DNA of 64,000 nt, from contig OU015530.1 of NCBI GenBank assembly GCA_907165065.1, positions 49,062,465-49,126,464 on the forward strand. Reading direction: 5' to 3'. The translations under genes and the position numbers were made by a program. How positions within the stretch are numbered: position 1 is the first letter of the stretch; every line of letters starts with the position of its first letter. This document shows positions 14,496 through 26,600 of the stretch, one piece after another. The DNA is from Caprimulgus europaeus. Its lineage: Eukaryota; Chordata; Aves; Caprimulgiformes; Caprimulgidae. The notes under the pieces are model-generated. The model made no database searches, was not told the DNA's origin, and worked only from the letters and a program-made list of their open reading frames with translations.

Positions 14496-15076
14496 TGTCC
14501 TGGTTTTTGCTAGGATAGGGTTAATTTTCTTGGTTTCAGTGAAGATTGTTATGAGAACAATGTTGATAACTACAAGGACACTGTGCTTGGGCAGTTTCCA
14601 AGAGAGGACTGGAAGGGGGTGGAGAAGAAAAGTGTAGTAGTCAGTAAAACCCAGAACTGACAGTTGGATATGCCAGTAAGATATTCCATAGCATATTACA
14701 TCATGTTTAGTATAATAACTGGGGCTGACTGGAAAGGGGGGGATTCTCTTGGGAATTGCTTGGGCTCATTTTTCGAGGATTGCGATTTTGGTTTTGAGGT
14801 TCCTTTTCACTCCTCTGGGATCGTTATCAGTGGGTGGTGAGCAATTGTACTCTGCATCACTCATGTATATATATAGTTGTTGTTGTTGTTGTTGTTATTA
14901 TTATTATTATTATTTTAATATTATTTTACTCTAATTGTTAAATTGTTCTTATCTCAGCCTACAAGTCTCCTCACCTTTACCCCTCCAATTCTCTCCCCGA
15001 TTCCCTGGGTGGGGGTGGAGGGGTGGCTGCGAGTGTCTGTGTCTTGTTTGGCTGCCAGCTCAGTTAAACTATCACA
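14496..15076 (+). mobile_element. Solo LTR, avian ERVL-like family (fossil)
   Basis: A lone long terminal repeat of about 581 bases that begins TGTCCTGGTTTTTGCTAGG and ends AAACTATCACA. Internal marks of the family are a TATATA-like block followed by (TTG)n(TTA)n at 14876-14917, then the TTATCTCAGCC...CTCCTCACC segment and the TTTGGCTGCCAGCTCAG end. No internal retroviral region or partner LTR is present, so it is most likely the product of recombination between two LTRs. The flanking 5-mers (ATAAT and AGAGG) do not match, so the target duplication has decayed or one edge is off. Confidence 0.85.
14876..14917 (+). repeat. (TTG)n(TTA)n trinucleotide repeat inside the solo LTR
   Basis: About eight TTG units run into about six TTA units. 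This repeat is a usual part of this LTR family, so it is not an independent microsatellite. Confidence 0.85.
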
Positions 15077-17636
15077 AGAGGAGATAAAATTGAAAATTAA
15101 TATCTTAGCATATATGGCTAGATATCACTGCATATGGTCTCTTGCTTGTTTCCCAGCCTATCTCAAGTGATGCTGTGTAATTCAGGACTGAATGTGAAGG
15201 GTGGTTGATGGGTGCAAGGGGCAGATGCTGCCTGTTTGTTCCAGTCAGGTGTATGGAATGTCAGGGAATGTCATGTGCATAGTGCAGAGAACGTGGCCTG
15301 TGCCTTGGGGAGTTTACACCCTAAGTCTGGGAAGTTGGATCTCTCTATGGAGGAAGATGAATTTCATCTGGACTGAGATCATATTAAGTACAGGAGGTCT
15401 TTCTGGGTCTATTGTGGCTCTCCTGTTGATGTCAACTGGATTCTTGTACAAAAGACTAAAAATGAATCATGAACATGGTAACTCTCATGTCTTGTATTAC
15501 TTGCAGAAGACAGATTTGATTTTGGTATTTCCATGAATTTTCTTTTCCTTTCCTCATCTGTGTGTTTAATTTGTTGTTTCGTTTTAATTCATTTTGTTGC
15601 TGTTTATTACAACAGCTGTAGTTCATGTTCTCCCCTGTATGGAGCAGCTCTTGTGTTCCCACCCTGTGAACATCACTGATTGTTCTCCTGAGCAAATCAG
15701 GATGAAATAATCATGTAGATCCAACATCATGCTCAAGAGTTAAGTAATTGCTGCAGATTGGCACATTTTCTGTCTGCAGATTCAGAAGGCAAATATTTTA
15801 GGAGAAAGATCAAAATGTTAACTTATTAGTATTAGGGTTAATATAGTTCCTTTTGTTACATTAACTTTTTGACTGAAGCAACTTGAGAACCCTATATGGC
15901 AAAAAATGAGTGTGAACTCTGTTCAGCCATAAATTCATGTACATACAGTAACTCCTTTTGTTGCAAATGCAAAAATTTAAGTATTTATTGGCTTTAAGAA
16001 AGCAAAAAAACCCCTATCCAACCCTCTAAATACAGATTTCTGACATTCTACCCACCATAGTTTTCTAGGAGGTTAATTCTAAATGAATAAAATATAATAC
16101 TATGGTTCCAAATCTCCTCCATCCACTATTAAGAATTCTATTATTTGAACTCACTAAGTAAAATAAATCCTATTGAATGTTTCTGTTATAGTCAAGCAGG
16201 TCACTGGTCATTCTTGTGCCACTTGTAATAGTTTTGATAGGTATGTGGTAGACTTGAAAAAAGTCATTTGGAAAAGATGCCGAGAGCCTCATTTTTGACT
16301 GTGGAAGACAGCAGTATTTGTAAATCTTTAAAAATCTGTAAAAATGTATGGCTTACCTTAGTTATGGACCTGGGAATATTGAGAAAGAAACAGACTGAAG
16401 AAATAAGTGACAATATTGATTATACTGCAGGGGCCAATCCTCCAGTGCAGGTAAAATGTGGATGCTTAGATGAAATTAAGGACTGCTCTGAAGGTAGCTT
16501 GAGTAAATTCGGGAATGTGTTAGTGCTGATTGTTAATGCAAGAATTTGACAAAAACGAAACCAAAAAAATCATTAATGGTGTTGCTTTCAAATCCAACTT
16601 GTTGACAATACAGTTTAAAAGTGTGTATTTAACTGACTGTTTACATTCAGGATATATGCATAATGAAACTAACCAGTAGGCACTGTTAAAACCAGTAGTA
16701 CAATCTGTTGTGCTGTGAAGAGATTAAGACTTTGCAGTTCAGTTAAGTAGAGGCATTGCTTCACGAAAGTCAGTGTATGTAGGTCACGGTTTTTAGTGTG
16801 TTCAAAGGCTCTTTGTGTTTCGGAAGTGTGATCTGCATCTCGCTGTAGAAACTGCTGCTTTCTAAAGAAATGTTTATTAACTCTGCTTCTACTGAATTGC
16901 TGCAGGTTTTTATCTCTCTCTTTTTTTATTATACTTTTATTTTTTATTTTTTTTAATGTAAAGCTCCTAACTGTGCTTTTCTTCTGTGTCTGGAAAACTG
17001 CATCGGTTCTTCCAGGGTTTAATTGGTGTTTTCCTGTTGTGATGGGTACTTTCCATCCTGTGTACATACTGTCACACTTCTTACTGATTTCTGCAGTTGC
17101 TTAAGAAAACATATCACTAAAAATGTCTTCTGAAGGGCTTTTGGCAGAGCTTAAATCAATTCCTGATTCAACTTCACTGATTAAATATTTCTGGCCCTGA
17201 TTTATTGTTATTGCAAAAGACCTGGCATGAATGAAAGGAAATAGAAGTGCAGTCAGGATCTAGCAGTCATGTTTGTCATGTTAAAAACCTCTGAAACATA
17301 AGAGGTAAATTTGCTTGACAGTAACTGTGTCGTCAGTGGTTATTTTTTGTTGTTGTTGTTGTTCTTTATGTTGTTAAAGCAATACTTTATTCCAGATGCC
17401 ACTATTAAATGTATGCTTGGACTTGTATCTATGTAGTTCCGAAATTAGTTCATATTTTATCTCCTTGAATTCTAATATTCTTGTCAAGAATGTTAACTGC
17501 TTAATATGTTGTTCAGTGTACACAGTGCTCATAGGGAGATCCCTAAACTTTCCTGTTTTAATCATGTCCAGTCACTTAAAGCTAAAACCTGTTTTGTATT
17601 TGTATTAATTTTTTGTTGTTTGCTTTTTTTTTTTAG

Positions 17637-17678
17637 GTCCATTTTCCAGACACAGAGAGGGCAGAATGGCTCAACAAG
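17637..17678 (+). CDS. ESYT2: ESYT2 exon, start of SMP domain
   Basis: This 42-base exon encodes VHFPDTERAEWLNK, the lead-in to the SMP lipid-transfer domain just after the membrane hairpin. It begins and ends between codons. The acceptor is a long T run ending in TTTTAG, and the donor is AAG|GTAAAT. It is the first ESYT2 exon in the window, so everything upstream to position 1 is intron as far as I can see. Confidence 0.96.
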
Positions 17679-20600
17679 GTAAATGCAGTCACTAGCATCT
17701 CTTCCAAATGGGAAAGGGGAGGAAGGAAATCTCAGATTAAAACAAACAGTGAGGCAAGAATCTGAGAATGGAGTAGTTTTAACTTTCTGTGCTCTTCATA
17801 CACTTGAAACTTCTGGTCGTTGATCTGGTTAGTCATGAGAAAGATTAAATCTGTTTTCATGGTCTTGAAATTGTGACTTTTGGAGAATGATTTCAAGTGG
17901 CATTAAAATAATGACAGCTATAATTGTGTGGAAGTCATAGCAGCTGTAAACACAGTCTTTTATGTTCTACTTGTCTGGGATACTTTCCAGTTACTGTAGG
18001 TTCCTGACCTACAATCTATAAATAAATCAATTTTGCAGTTTTGATTTGTATGCATGATAATCTAAGATAAAGATCTATGTAACTTGGGTTTTTTAAAAAT
18101 AACTTTCATTCAAAGAGCACAGAACATGAGTTAGTTAGAAAATAGTGATAAAAAATACAGGATTTTCAGATATGACAGTAAAATATTGTATTTTTTACAT
18201 TTATAAACCTTATGTATATATTTAAGAAATGCACTTGACCCATTTTTTCTTATTCCTCTCTTTACATGAAAATAAACCTAACCATCTCACCCTTCTGCCC
18301 AGTGTTCAGTATCAGTGCTGAATACAGATGCATTTGTGGGATAAAAGAAGAAAATTCTTAATATTGTCTGTCCTCTTCCAATGCTTCAGATTTGTGCAAA
18401 TGTATAAAACACACAAATTGGGAATTCCGGAAGGCTTTCCTGTATGCAAACAAGAATGAGATCATATGTATGTAATGAACTGTATAGAAAACTTGTATGT
18501 TTAAAACTTTGTTCGAGACTTCTTACATATTCATTAATATTTTTTAGTTACGTGTGAAGCTATTTTCCATTTAGATTTTTTTTTTATTTTTCCCTTTAGA
18601 CTGTAAAACAGATGTGGCCTTTTATTTGCCAATTTATTGAGAAACTTTTCCGGGAGACCATAGAACCAGCAGTCAGAGGAGCAAACAACCACCTCAGTAC
18701 CTTCAGTTTTACAAAGATTGATATTGGTCATCAGGTCAGTGTCTGGTGAAGATTTTCTAAGAGGCTCTGTTTTACGTACTGTTTTCATGCAGCCTGTTTA
18801 AATCTGCACAGAAATATGTCTTGGTGACACTTGGTGGTAAGCCTGATTGTGGTTTCTATTGTAACATTAAAGTAAAAATATGTATACGCTTCAGGTGTGA
18901 TGGAAGGGAATTCTTTTTCTCTCTTTGTGACTTTTTCACGTATGTTACAGTTCATTATACTTTACTGCACCTTTTGTGTGGTGGTTGGTTTTTTTTAAGT
19001 TGTAAGTCCTTCTACACAGTTCTGCCCTAGATACATCTGTATTACAGACTATAGAATAGGATTCCTGTTAAGCCATACCAATTTTAAGTAGGTTTTAAAT
19101 TAGCTTCCACACCTCTGTATGCTTCTGCAGCTGGACTGAGTTATCTCAGACATGAGAAACAACTATTCTTATTTTATATTGCACCCTTGATTGAATTGCA
19201 TCCTGTGAGCTGCAGAGCCCCAAGCACAGTGGGAATCTGACAGCAGTGAGATTTCCTTTTTACTTGAATTACTAAAACGGTATAAATAGAAATACAGCAA
19301 TTTTTCCAGAAAGGAAAAACTTAAAATGTGATGGGACGTAGTGCTAAGTAAGGTCATTGGTCATCCTCACCTACCTAGTATTTGATGAACATTTGAGTCA
19401 TGGCAGTGTTTGATTTATATGAGTCGTTTCTGTATGAAAGAGAGAGGGAGGGGCAGAGGGATAGCGCAAGCACAGCAGTTGAGAGAGGGAGCAGAGTGGT
19501 TGACAGAACTTTTTGTGGGGATTATGGATTATTTTCCATCCATTCTGACTAAATTCTGCTTAAGGCAAATACATTTTTATGAATTAAATTTAGCTTGTTT
19601 TAGTTGCACAGAAAATAATACTTTTTCTGGTCTACTAGTACAGAGAAATGAGATGTTTATTGAGGGGAGAGGGAAAACTGGGTATTAAATTTTTAGTAAA
19701 TCTTGAAGTCTAGTGGTCTAAACCCAGGATTGGGTGGATCCTAGCAAAGTAATTTTTACCCTTGAAATAACATTTTGAGCTAAATTGATTGCTTTGCTTC
19801 ACAGCTTTTAATAATACTTATAGTAAATTCTTCAAGCACAAATGTATGTATATGCAGCTTTATTATAGGAATGTAATACAGTATAGTTCAGTAGAGGGAT
19901 GCAACTTTTATGTGCTTCATTGTTTCAGCCTCTGCGGATAAATGGTGTAAAAGTGTACACTGAAAATGTGGACAAAAGACAGATCATTTTGGATCTTCAA
20001 ATCAGGTAAACTTTATTATATTACAGTGGTGCTCATGCTTCATAATATGTGCTTTGTCTGATCTGGCCGTTACCTTGGCCTGAAAGGAGAAGAATTGCTT
20101 CATTATGCAAATATAGTTAGTTCTAATCATGTATGAATGGAGGAAGGAACTGCATGCTGCAAATAGCATTTATCTGAGGGAAATAGTGTGTCATCTCTGT
20201 GTGACTGCATCATTAAAGTAACATTGGTTAATAAAAAAATACTTCCCAAAGCTAAAGCAGTATCTTCAAATTTTTTTCTAATATATTAAAACTTTGCCAT
20301 GCAGTTTAGTGTAACATTTAGGATATAAGATGTTTGGGTTTTTTCTACTTTTCTCAGTTACTTAGATATTTTATAAACACAGTATTAGAAAAAGAGAATG
20401 ATGGCTACTGAAGTACTTGTGCTCATAGCACTGACTGAAGTAAATCTATGTATTATATAATGCCAGAGCGACTGTACTCTGCTGCTTCAGGTTTCTTTGC
20501 CCTTTCATCATGACCCTTTTTATATAGGTTTATAAATAGATCTACCCAACATTTGCCAAAGTCTTACTCAACATAATCTGCAGTTACAGACTTTTTTGAA

Positions 20601-23600
20601 AGTTCAGTCAGTGAACTGAGCAATGTTTTTATATTTCACCATCACAGATATGTGTTACAGTGACTACTTTTGCCTGTTTGTAGCTTGTGGAAAGGTCAGG
20701 TTTGTCAGTCACGGATGATCCAGCAAAGAGCAGCCTTCTGAGTTTTTTAGTGTTTCCCTTGCAGTAACTAGAGGAGTAATCAGTCCTCTCAGCTTTTCTT
20801 TTTCAGAGTCACTTCAAAGTTTGAACTTGGTTATTCTTAATTTCAAATTATTTATCTAAATCTTGGCTATATTGAAGGCTGTGCTGCTTTGTCAAAGCTG
20901 GGCCCCAGAGTGATAAGAGAAGATGCTGCTGCATCTGTTCCTGGGTTTCAGGGCGGGGTGAGGGCTATGTCTGTGAGCAGGGCTCAGTCTTTATTGAATC
21001 AAATAACTTTTTCTGTAGGAAAAAGCTATCCAACCAGTGATTGGTGCTACTGGACAAAACACAGCAGGATTGCCTCTTGAGAGCTTATTTCACTGGGTAG
21101 ATGCTCTTAGCCCTAATGGAGAAATTTCCTTCGTTTTTCTCTTTGTTGCCAATTTTGATAGCAGCTGAGAACAGCTTCACCTCTTTTAGAGTTAAGCCCT
21201 CAGGAAAACAGACTTGTCTGACCTCTATGGACACAATGCAAAGAAATTACTTTTGAAACATTTGAGGTGCCTTTCCCAAGACCACTTCTTCCCTTTAAAG
21301 CAGAATTATTCCCACAGGGGTAGAGGGTAAATCTAGTGTTTCTTTTTTTTCCTCTCTCTCTCTCTCTCTCTTTCCTTTCTTTCCCACCCCCCTCCCCTCT
21401 CCCCCCCCCCCTCCTGCTCTTTTTCATGAAGTAGGTTGGGACAGATAAGCATAATAGGTTTGTGCAAAAATTTCAGGAATAATGTCCTGTTACCTATACC
21501 TGAAGGAAATCTTTACCCATACGTCTCATTGCATTACGCTGCAACCTACTTAGAGAAGTGGTAACAGCTGGAGTAGAACCCAGTCTAAAAGGCTGAAATA
21601 AATTCCTTGAAATGGTTTTATTAACAATAGTAGTGTTGAGTCAGCTCAGTGCCCATTTACCACAACAACCTGTCCCTACTGCCAGTGACATAGACTTCCA
21701 GGAAGAAAATGGAAACAGGAGAGTCACTCCAAATACGGAGTGACGATCATAGCTTCTAGCAATTAAGGCTTAGACAAAACCACCATCAAAGGAAGTCCCA
21801 TTTCATATTTAAGACTTGTCCTTGACACCTTCTCATTGGGAAAGGGCTCTTTTTCAAAGGCTTTACTTATGCACATTTAAGACAGATGGCACCCCAGTAT
21901 CAATCGTACTGTTAGATTTTATTTTTATTTTTTTTTAATGTTTTCTAAGGGTCCATCACTGGGATTGTTTCAGAAGTAACAGGAAAGCAAGAATAAATAT
22001 ATCTGTATTAAATGTTCTTGGCATGTCTAGATACAGAGTTATGTACAGATAACAACCCTAAACTATTTCTTAGGGAATCAACTTCAGTTTTGCAAGATTA
22101 TAAGGAACAGTGTTACTGCTAGAGAAAAATCTATCCTTCAGACTATTTATCCCTGTAGATTTTAATTTCCAATTAAATTAGTTTGTTCTAATTTTGATTT
22201 ATTTTAAATTTTAAAGTTAGGAGCTTTCTATAAACCCTTCATTTCCTAAATACAGTTAAGAAGGAAAACAGTCTGTCCAAGCATTTGTAAGTATAGCTGT
22301 ATGAAGCCAAGCCCTGTAGGGGGCTGTGGCAGGAGGGAGGGAAGGACATATATTATTTTATTTATATTTAAAATATTTTTTTTAAGTACATTTATTCTTT
22401 TAATAATCTCCTTTTCTCCTGCTGTTTCACCACTGTGGCTTCCTTTAACCCTTTCTACTGTCAGTTGTTTGTGATGGGGTAGATACATTTGCTTTGGACC
22501 TTCCATACAGTACCTTTAAGTAGGTTCAGTGTGTCCCCAAAACACTTTAGGATTTTTTGCCTTTTCCTTGAGTTTTTTTTTGGTTTTGCTTTTAAGTTTA
22601 ATTGCAAAAAGAGTGTGTTTTGGTTTAGTTTTTATTGTTTCTGCAAGGATATCTAGTGCATTATAGTCATTGCTTCAGAGTGTTTTTCAGAACCTTTTGA
22701 AACAGATCCTATGCATCACTCAGGATCCAACTAGAAACTTTACTCTTGTAAGCAGCTTGACTAGCTAATCCACAAAGTAGTCATTGGAAAATGTATTTAG
22801 AGATTCAATTTCAGGACCATGTTTGCAAAGGGAACACTTTACTTTTCTCTTATTTACTGTGAGCTTTATGTTCAAAAAATTGTCAACTCATGTGACAATT
22901 TAAAAGTCGAGTTTCTGGTGACAAAGATGTGCAAGAGAAAAATTTTAACTACTTGAGCAAATGAAGATAAAGTCTAAATAAATTGTTAATAAATAAAAAT
23001 CTTACATTTGCTAAAGTGCATGAATGTAGTTAACACTTGGGGAAAGTTAAAGGTTATGATCAAAAGAAACAAGATAAACTCTGTTAAATTAAATGTGAAC
23101 TGTAGGAAAGAAAGCCAAAATGTTTGAGAAGTTGAGGAAATACTTGTTAATAGCGTAGAACTGAGTTTTTTCTCCCTCTCATGACACAAAAAATAGAGGT
23201 ACTAAAATAAAGGTTTAAGCTTCATATTTAAACACATGGAAATATTTTATTTTTTTCATGTGGCATAATTGAATGGAGAAACTCACTATTGTTGTGCTGG
23301 CAGAAGACAGGTGTAAAAATGGTATCAAAAAACTTTCTAAAGACCCTCTAAAAAGAATTAAAACAGTCCAAAGTGCAGAATCACAGGTCATTGTAATCTG
23401 GGAAATATATTTCTCCTATTCTTTGTTTGTTTTTCTTCTGGGTATCTTCTATGGGCTACGAAGACTGCGTTCAGTAAACTGTGCTTCTTATCTGATTCAG
23501 TACAGCTGCTGTTGTATTCTTACAAGACTGTCCTCATTAAACTGTAATATATCTCAGTGATCTATACATTACAGGGGTCAAATATTTCTGGGATATTACG

Positions 23601-26600
23601 ATCTGAATGAATAGAATTTGCTTACTAAATGAACCTTTAAGTTGTATGTTATGTTACAGTGCAATTCTGTACAGCATTGACTGTTAATGGACCCAGCCAT
23701 AGGTCTGAGGGGATAAAACCATGTCTAACTTTATAATAAGGTTAAAAGTTGTTGACTTATTACCCTCAAATGCAGTTTGTTACTATTTTTACTTCAATTT
23801 GTCATCATGTTATTATGGATTTTCAAATGAGCATATTGCTTCCCAGTATTCATAACATAAATAGTTTGGATGCTATGAAGTGCCAAGATTGCGGTTTCAG
23901 TTGCAGGTTTTAATTGACCTTGCTTATCTGTGTCATGTTGTTATGAGATTATATATATATATGTGTGTGTGTGTATTTATATAAATATATCTACTATCTC
24001 TATATATAGTTAGATAGGTAAAAATAGAAATTACATAGTTTTAAATTGTGTGTTAAAAATTATATACCTATTTTTAAACTGTACAGTCACATTACATTCT
24101 TTCCAGGGAAAGCAATGGTCACCTTCCTTTCACATAGACCCCTGCCATGTTGTTGTCTTCCAGTTCCCCAAACTGGTCATTGTACCAAAATGATTCTGCA
24201 GAGTTTTATCTTTTGAATAGTCTAAAAGAAATTCATGTTGAATGTTTTCAAGAATGTCTTGGTACTATTATTGTATGGAACCTGCTTTGGCAGGGGGGTT
24301 GGACTAGATGATCTCCTGAGGTCTTTTCCAACCCCTACAATTCTGTGATTTATTTTTGTTTAAGGGATTGATAAAATTTGCATTTCCTTGAAATCTCATA
24401 GACAGAACCATCACACACAGAGCACAGGAGGCTTCAGATGATTTGAATAATGGATATTTTGGATGCAGCAACTCTCACCTTTGTTTGCTTTTGATAGTAC
24501 CTTGTGGCCATCAGTTGTCAGGGGGAAGGGCACAGGGGTCCTGCTGTTCTGCTCTTGCTGTAAGAGTAATTTATTTTATCCTGACTTAATCCTAAAATGG
24601 CACCATGAGCAACTCGGTTTTCTTCATAGTTGCACTAACATTTTTATAAGAAGTTTCCATCAGACTCCTGAACACAACTGAACAGTTCTTCACTGTGCAG
24701 GCTGGATCTAAGGAACCTAATGTGGGGAAGCTTGGGCTCTACTGTACAATCTGGAACAGGATGCCCTATAGAGGAAGCAAATTTCCCCCACTCACAGCAG
24801 TGTCTGGGTTTGTTTAAGCTGCTTAGTTCCTTCTTCCATTTTCTTTAACTGGGCAGTCTATTCAGAAAGCTCTTCAGATTTCATTTGTCCTTTTGTTATA
24901 ACCCATATCTTCTTAGCCAGTCTCCTTGTCCCGCCAGTCTCTCCCTAGCGGTAGCTTGGAATTTAATCTTTTGGTTTTTGGTTTTAGTTCTCATTCTGTA
25001 GAATCATTGACCAATTCCCTTGCCAAATCAGAGTCTTAAACTTTCTTCTAAATTCCATGTTGAGTCTCAGCATTAGTTTGTTTTCAGACCCAGTGTGACT
25101 CACAACAGCAGCAGTAGTTCTCGGAAAAGATCTGCTCAACTCTGCTTGACCTGCATGGAACTTTAGCAAAAGCATCTGCTAAAATCTCGAGTTGTGTGCA
25201 AATAATCTTTCCGCTTTGTAGCATGGGCAAAACAGGTGGGGCTTCTTTTATCATCTTCTATAAATCCATCTCTGAGATACAGGGCAGCATCTGCAAAATT
25301 TCAGGCCCTTGACATTGCATTCCCCAGAATGGGATGCAAGAACTGTTCAGGGAAAAACTTAAATTGTTTTTAATATATTAAGAGTTCCTGCCTCCTCTCT
25401 CCATCAGAAAGGGCTCAGCTGTTTTTGGCTTAAGCCTTGTTTAGTGGATCATCCAGCTCAGCAGGCCCAGCTTATTGAATTCCTAAATATGACTGTTTTT
25501 GCAAGTCTCTAAATATTTCAGACAACTTTGATTTTTTAGCAAAATAACCATCTCTGTCTAGTGCTTCTCATGGTTATATTAGATGAAAGTGGATTTGGGT
25601 GATAGTGGATCTCACTATCAATGAGACCTATGTAGAGCTTTCCTGTAATGGAGTATAAATTCTGTGTTTGTTATTTCCCAAAAGCAACATGTTTTCTCTT
25701 ATGTATGCTTCTGGAGATGGTAACATAACTCTGTGCTAATTTGAGTGGTTTTGATGGCAGTGGTGATGTTTTGAAGGGGATGTAATTTTTTAACAATCTT
25801 GGCTTTGTTATATGTTGTAATAACGTGCATTTTTTATATGTAGACTGAGATACAAAATATATTGTCGTAACAGTGCAAAACAGAACTAACTGTGTTGCAG
25901 TTTAGTCCATAAAAATGAAATGTATACTTTCTTTTTTGTTTTAGTTTTGTTGGAAACTGTGAAATTGATTTGGAGATCAAAAGATACTTCTGCAGAGCTG
26001 GTGTGAAAAGTATACAGGTGAAATTACATTTTTTTCTTTTGATTTTAATACCAAGTCATCACTGAGTCGTTATTTTCTAATGAAATAGTTTATAAGAAAG
26101 AAACCGTAATTGTGTTGTTTTATTGCTTACTATTTTTTTTTCTCAGTTTCATAGTATTGATGTTTCAGTAGCATGACTTAGTTGAAAGGGTAAATTCCTT
26201 TCAGATGTATAACTGTGTTAAGTATACAACATTTTCTCCTGGAAAAGATGGAGATAATTTCACATCAAACCAATGTTCATGTGATGTGTAGGTTTGTAAA
26301 GGGAATATGGCGCTTAAAATTTAATTTTATTTAATATTTCAGTGTTAGATGCAATTATTATTAGTATCCTTGCTTACTGATATTGTTTTTCAAATTTCCT
26401 TAACTTTTTGATAACAGATCTCTTTCTCTGATGAGGAAAAATAGTGTGGTTTTTGTGTGTGTGTCTTGACATATGTATAAGCATTTACCTACTTTTGTTC
26501 TACTATCTGTGGATGCCATTGTATTGGTTTGTGCCAGATTTGTTTACATTGAGCTATATAAATAATCTAGTTCGTATTTTTAGCAAAATTACCACTAACG

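Larger units (their letters stand above)
1..17636 (+). other. ESYT2: Intron upstream of the first ESYT2 exon in the window (partial)
   Basis: This is AT-rich sequence with no exon I can support. It must belong to the intron that follows the exon encoding the N-terminal hairpin. It holds a 41-base LTR remnant (1532), a CR1 LINE (11128-12076), a solo LTR (14496-15076), several T-rich or TG-rich simple repeats (3862-3877, 9520-9535, 9719-9750, 12441-12507, 17342-17364) and a near-duplicate of about 18 bases at 5811-5848. I see no CpG island or promoter-like block. Confidence 0.8.
20006..25944 (+). other. ESYT2: ESYT2 intron, 5.9 kb
   Basis: It holds the pyrimidine/C-rich tract at 21340-21425, an (AT)n(GT)n microsatellite at 23950-23974 and a short CR1 3' end at 24271-24350. 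The remainder is AT-rich with no gene visible. Confidence 0.88.

Noticed and set aside
1-17636. Search for the ESYT2 first exon or an internal promoter in the upstream intron
   Set aside because: No stretch encodes the hairpin or the DLPAW lead-in, and no CpG-rich block is present; the first exon must be upstream of the window.
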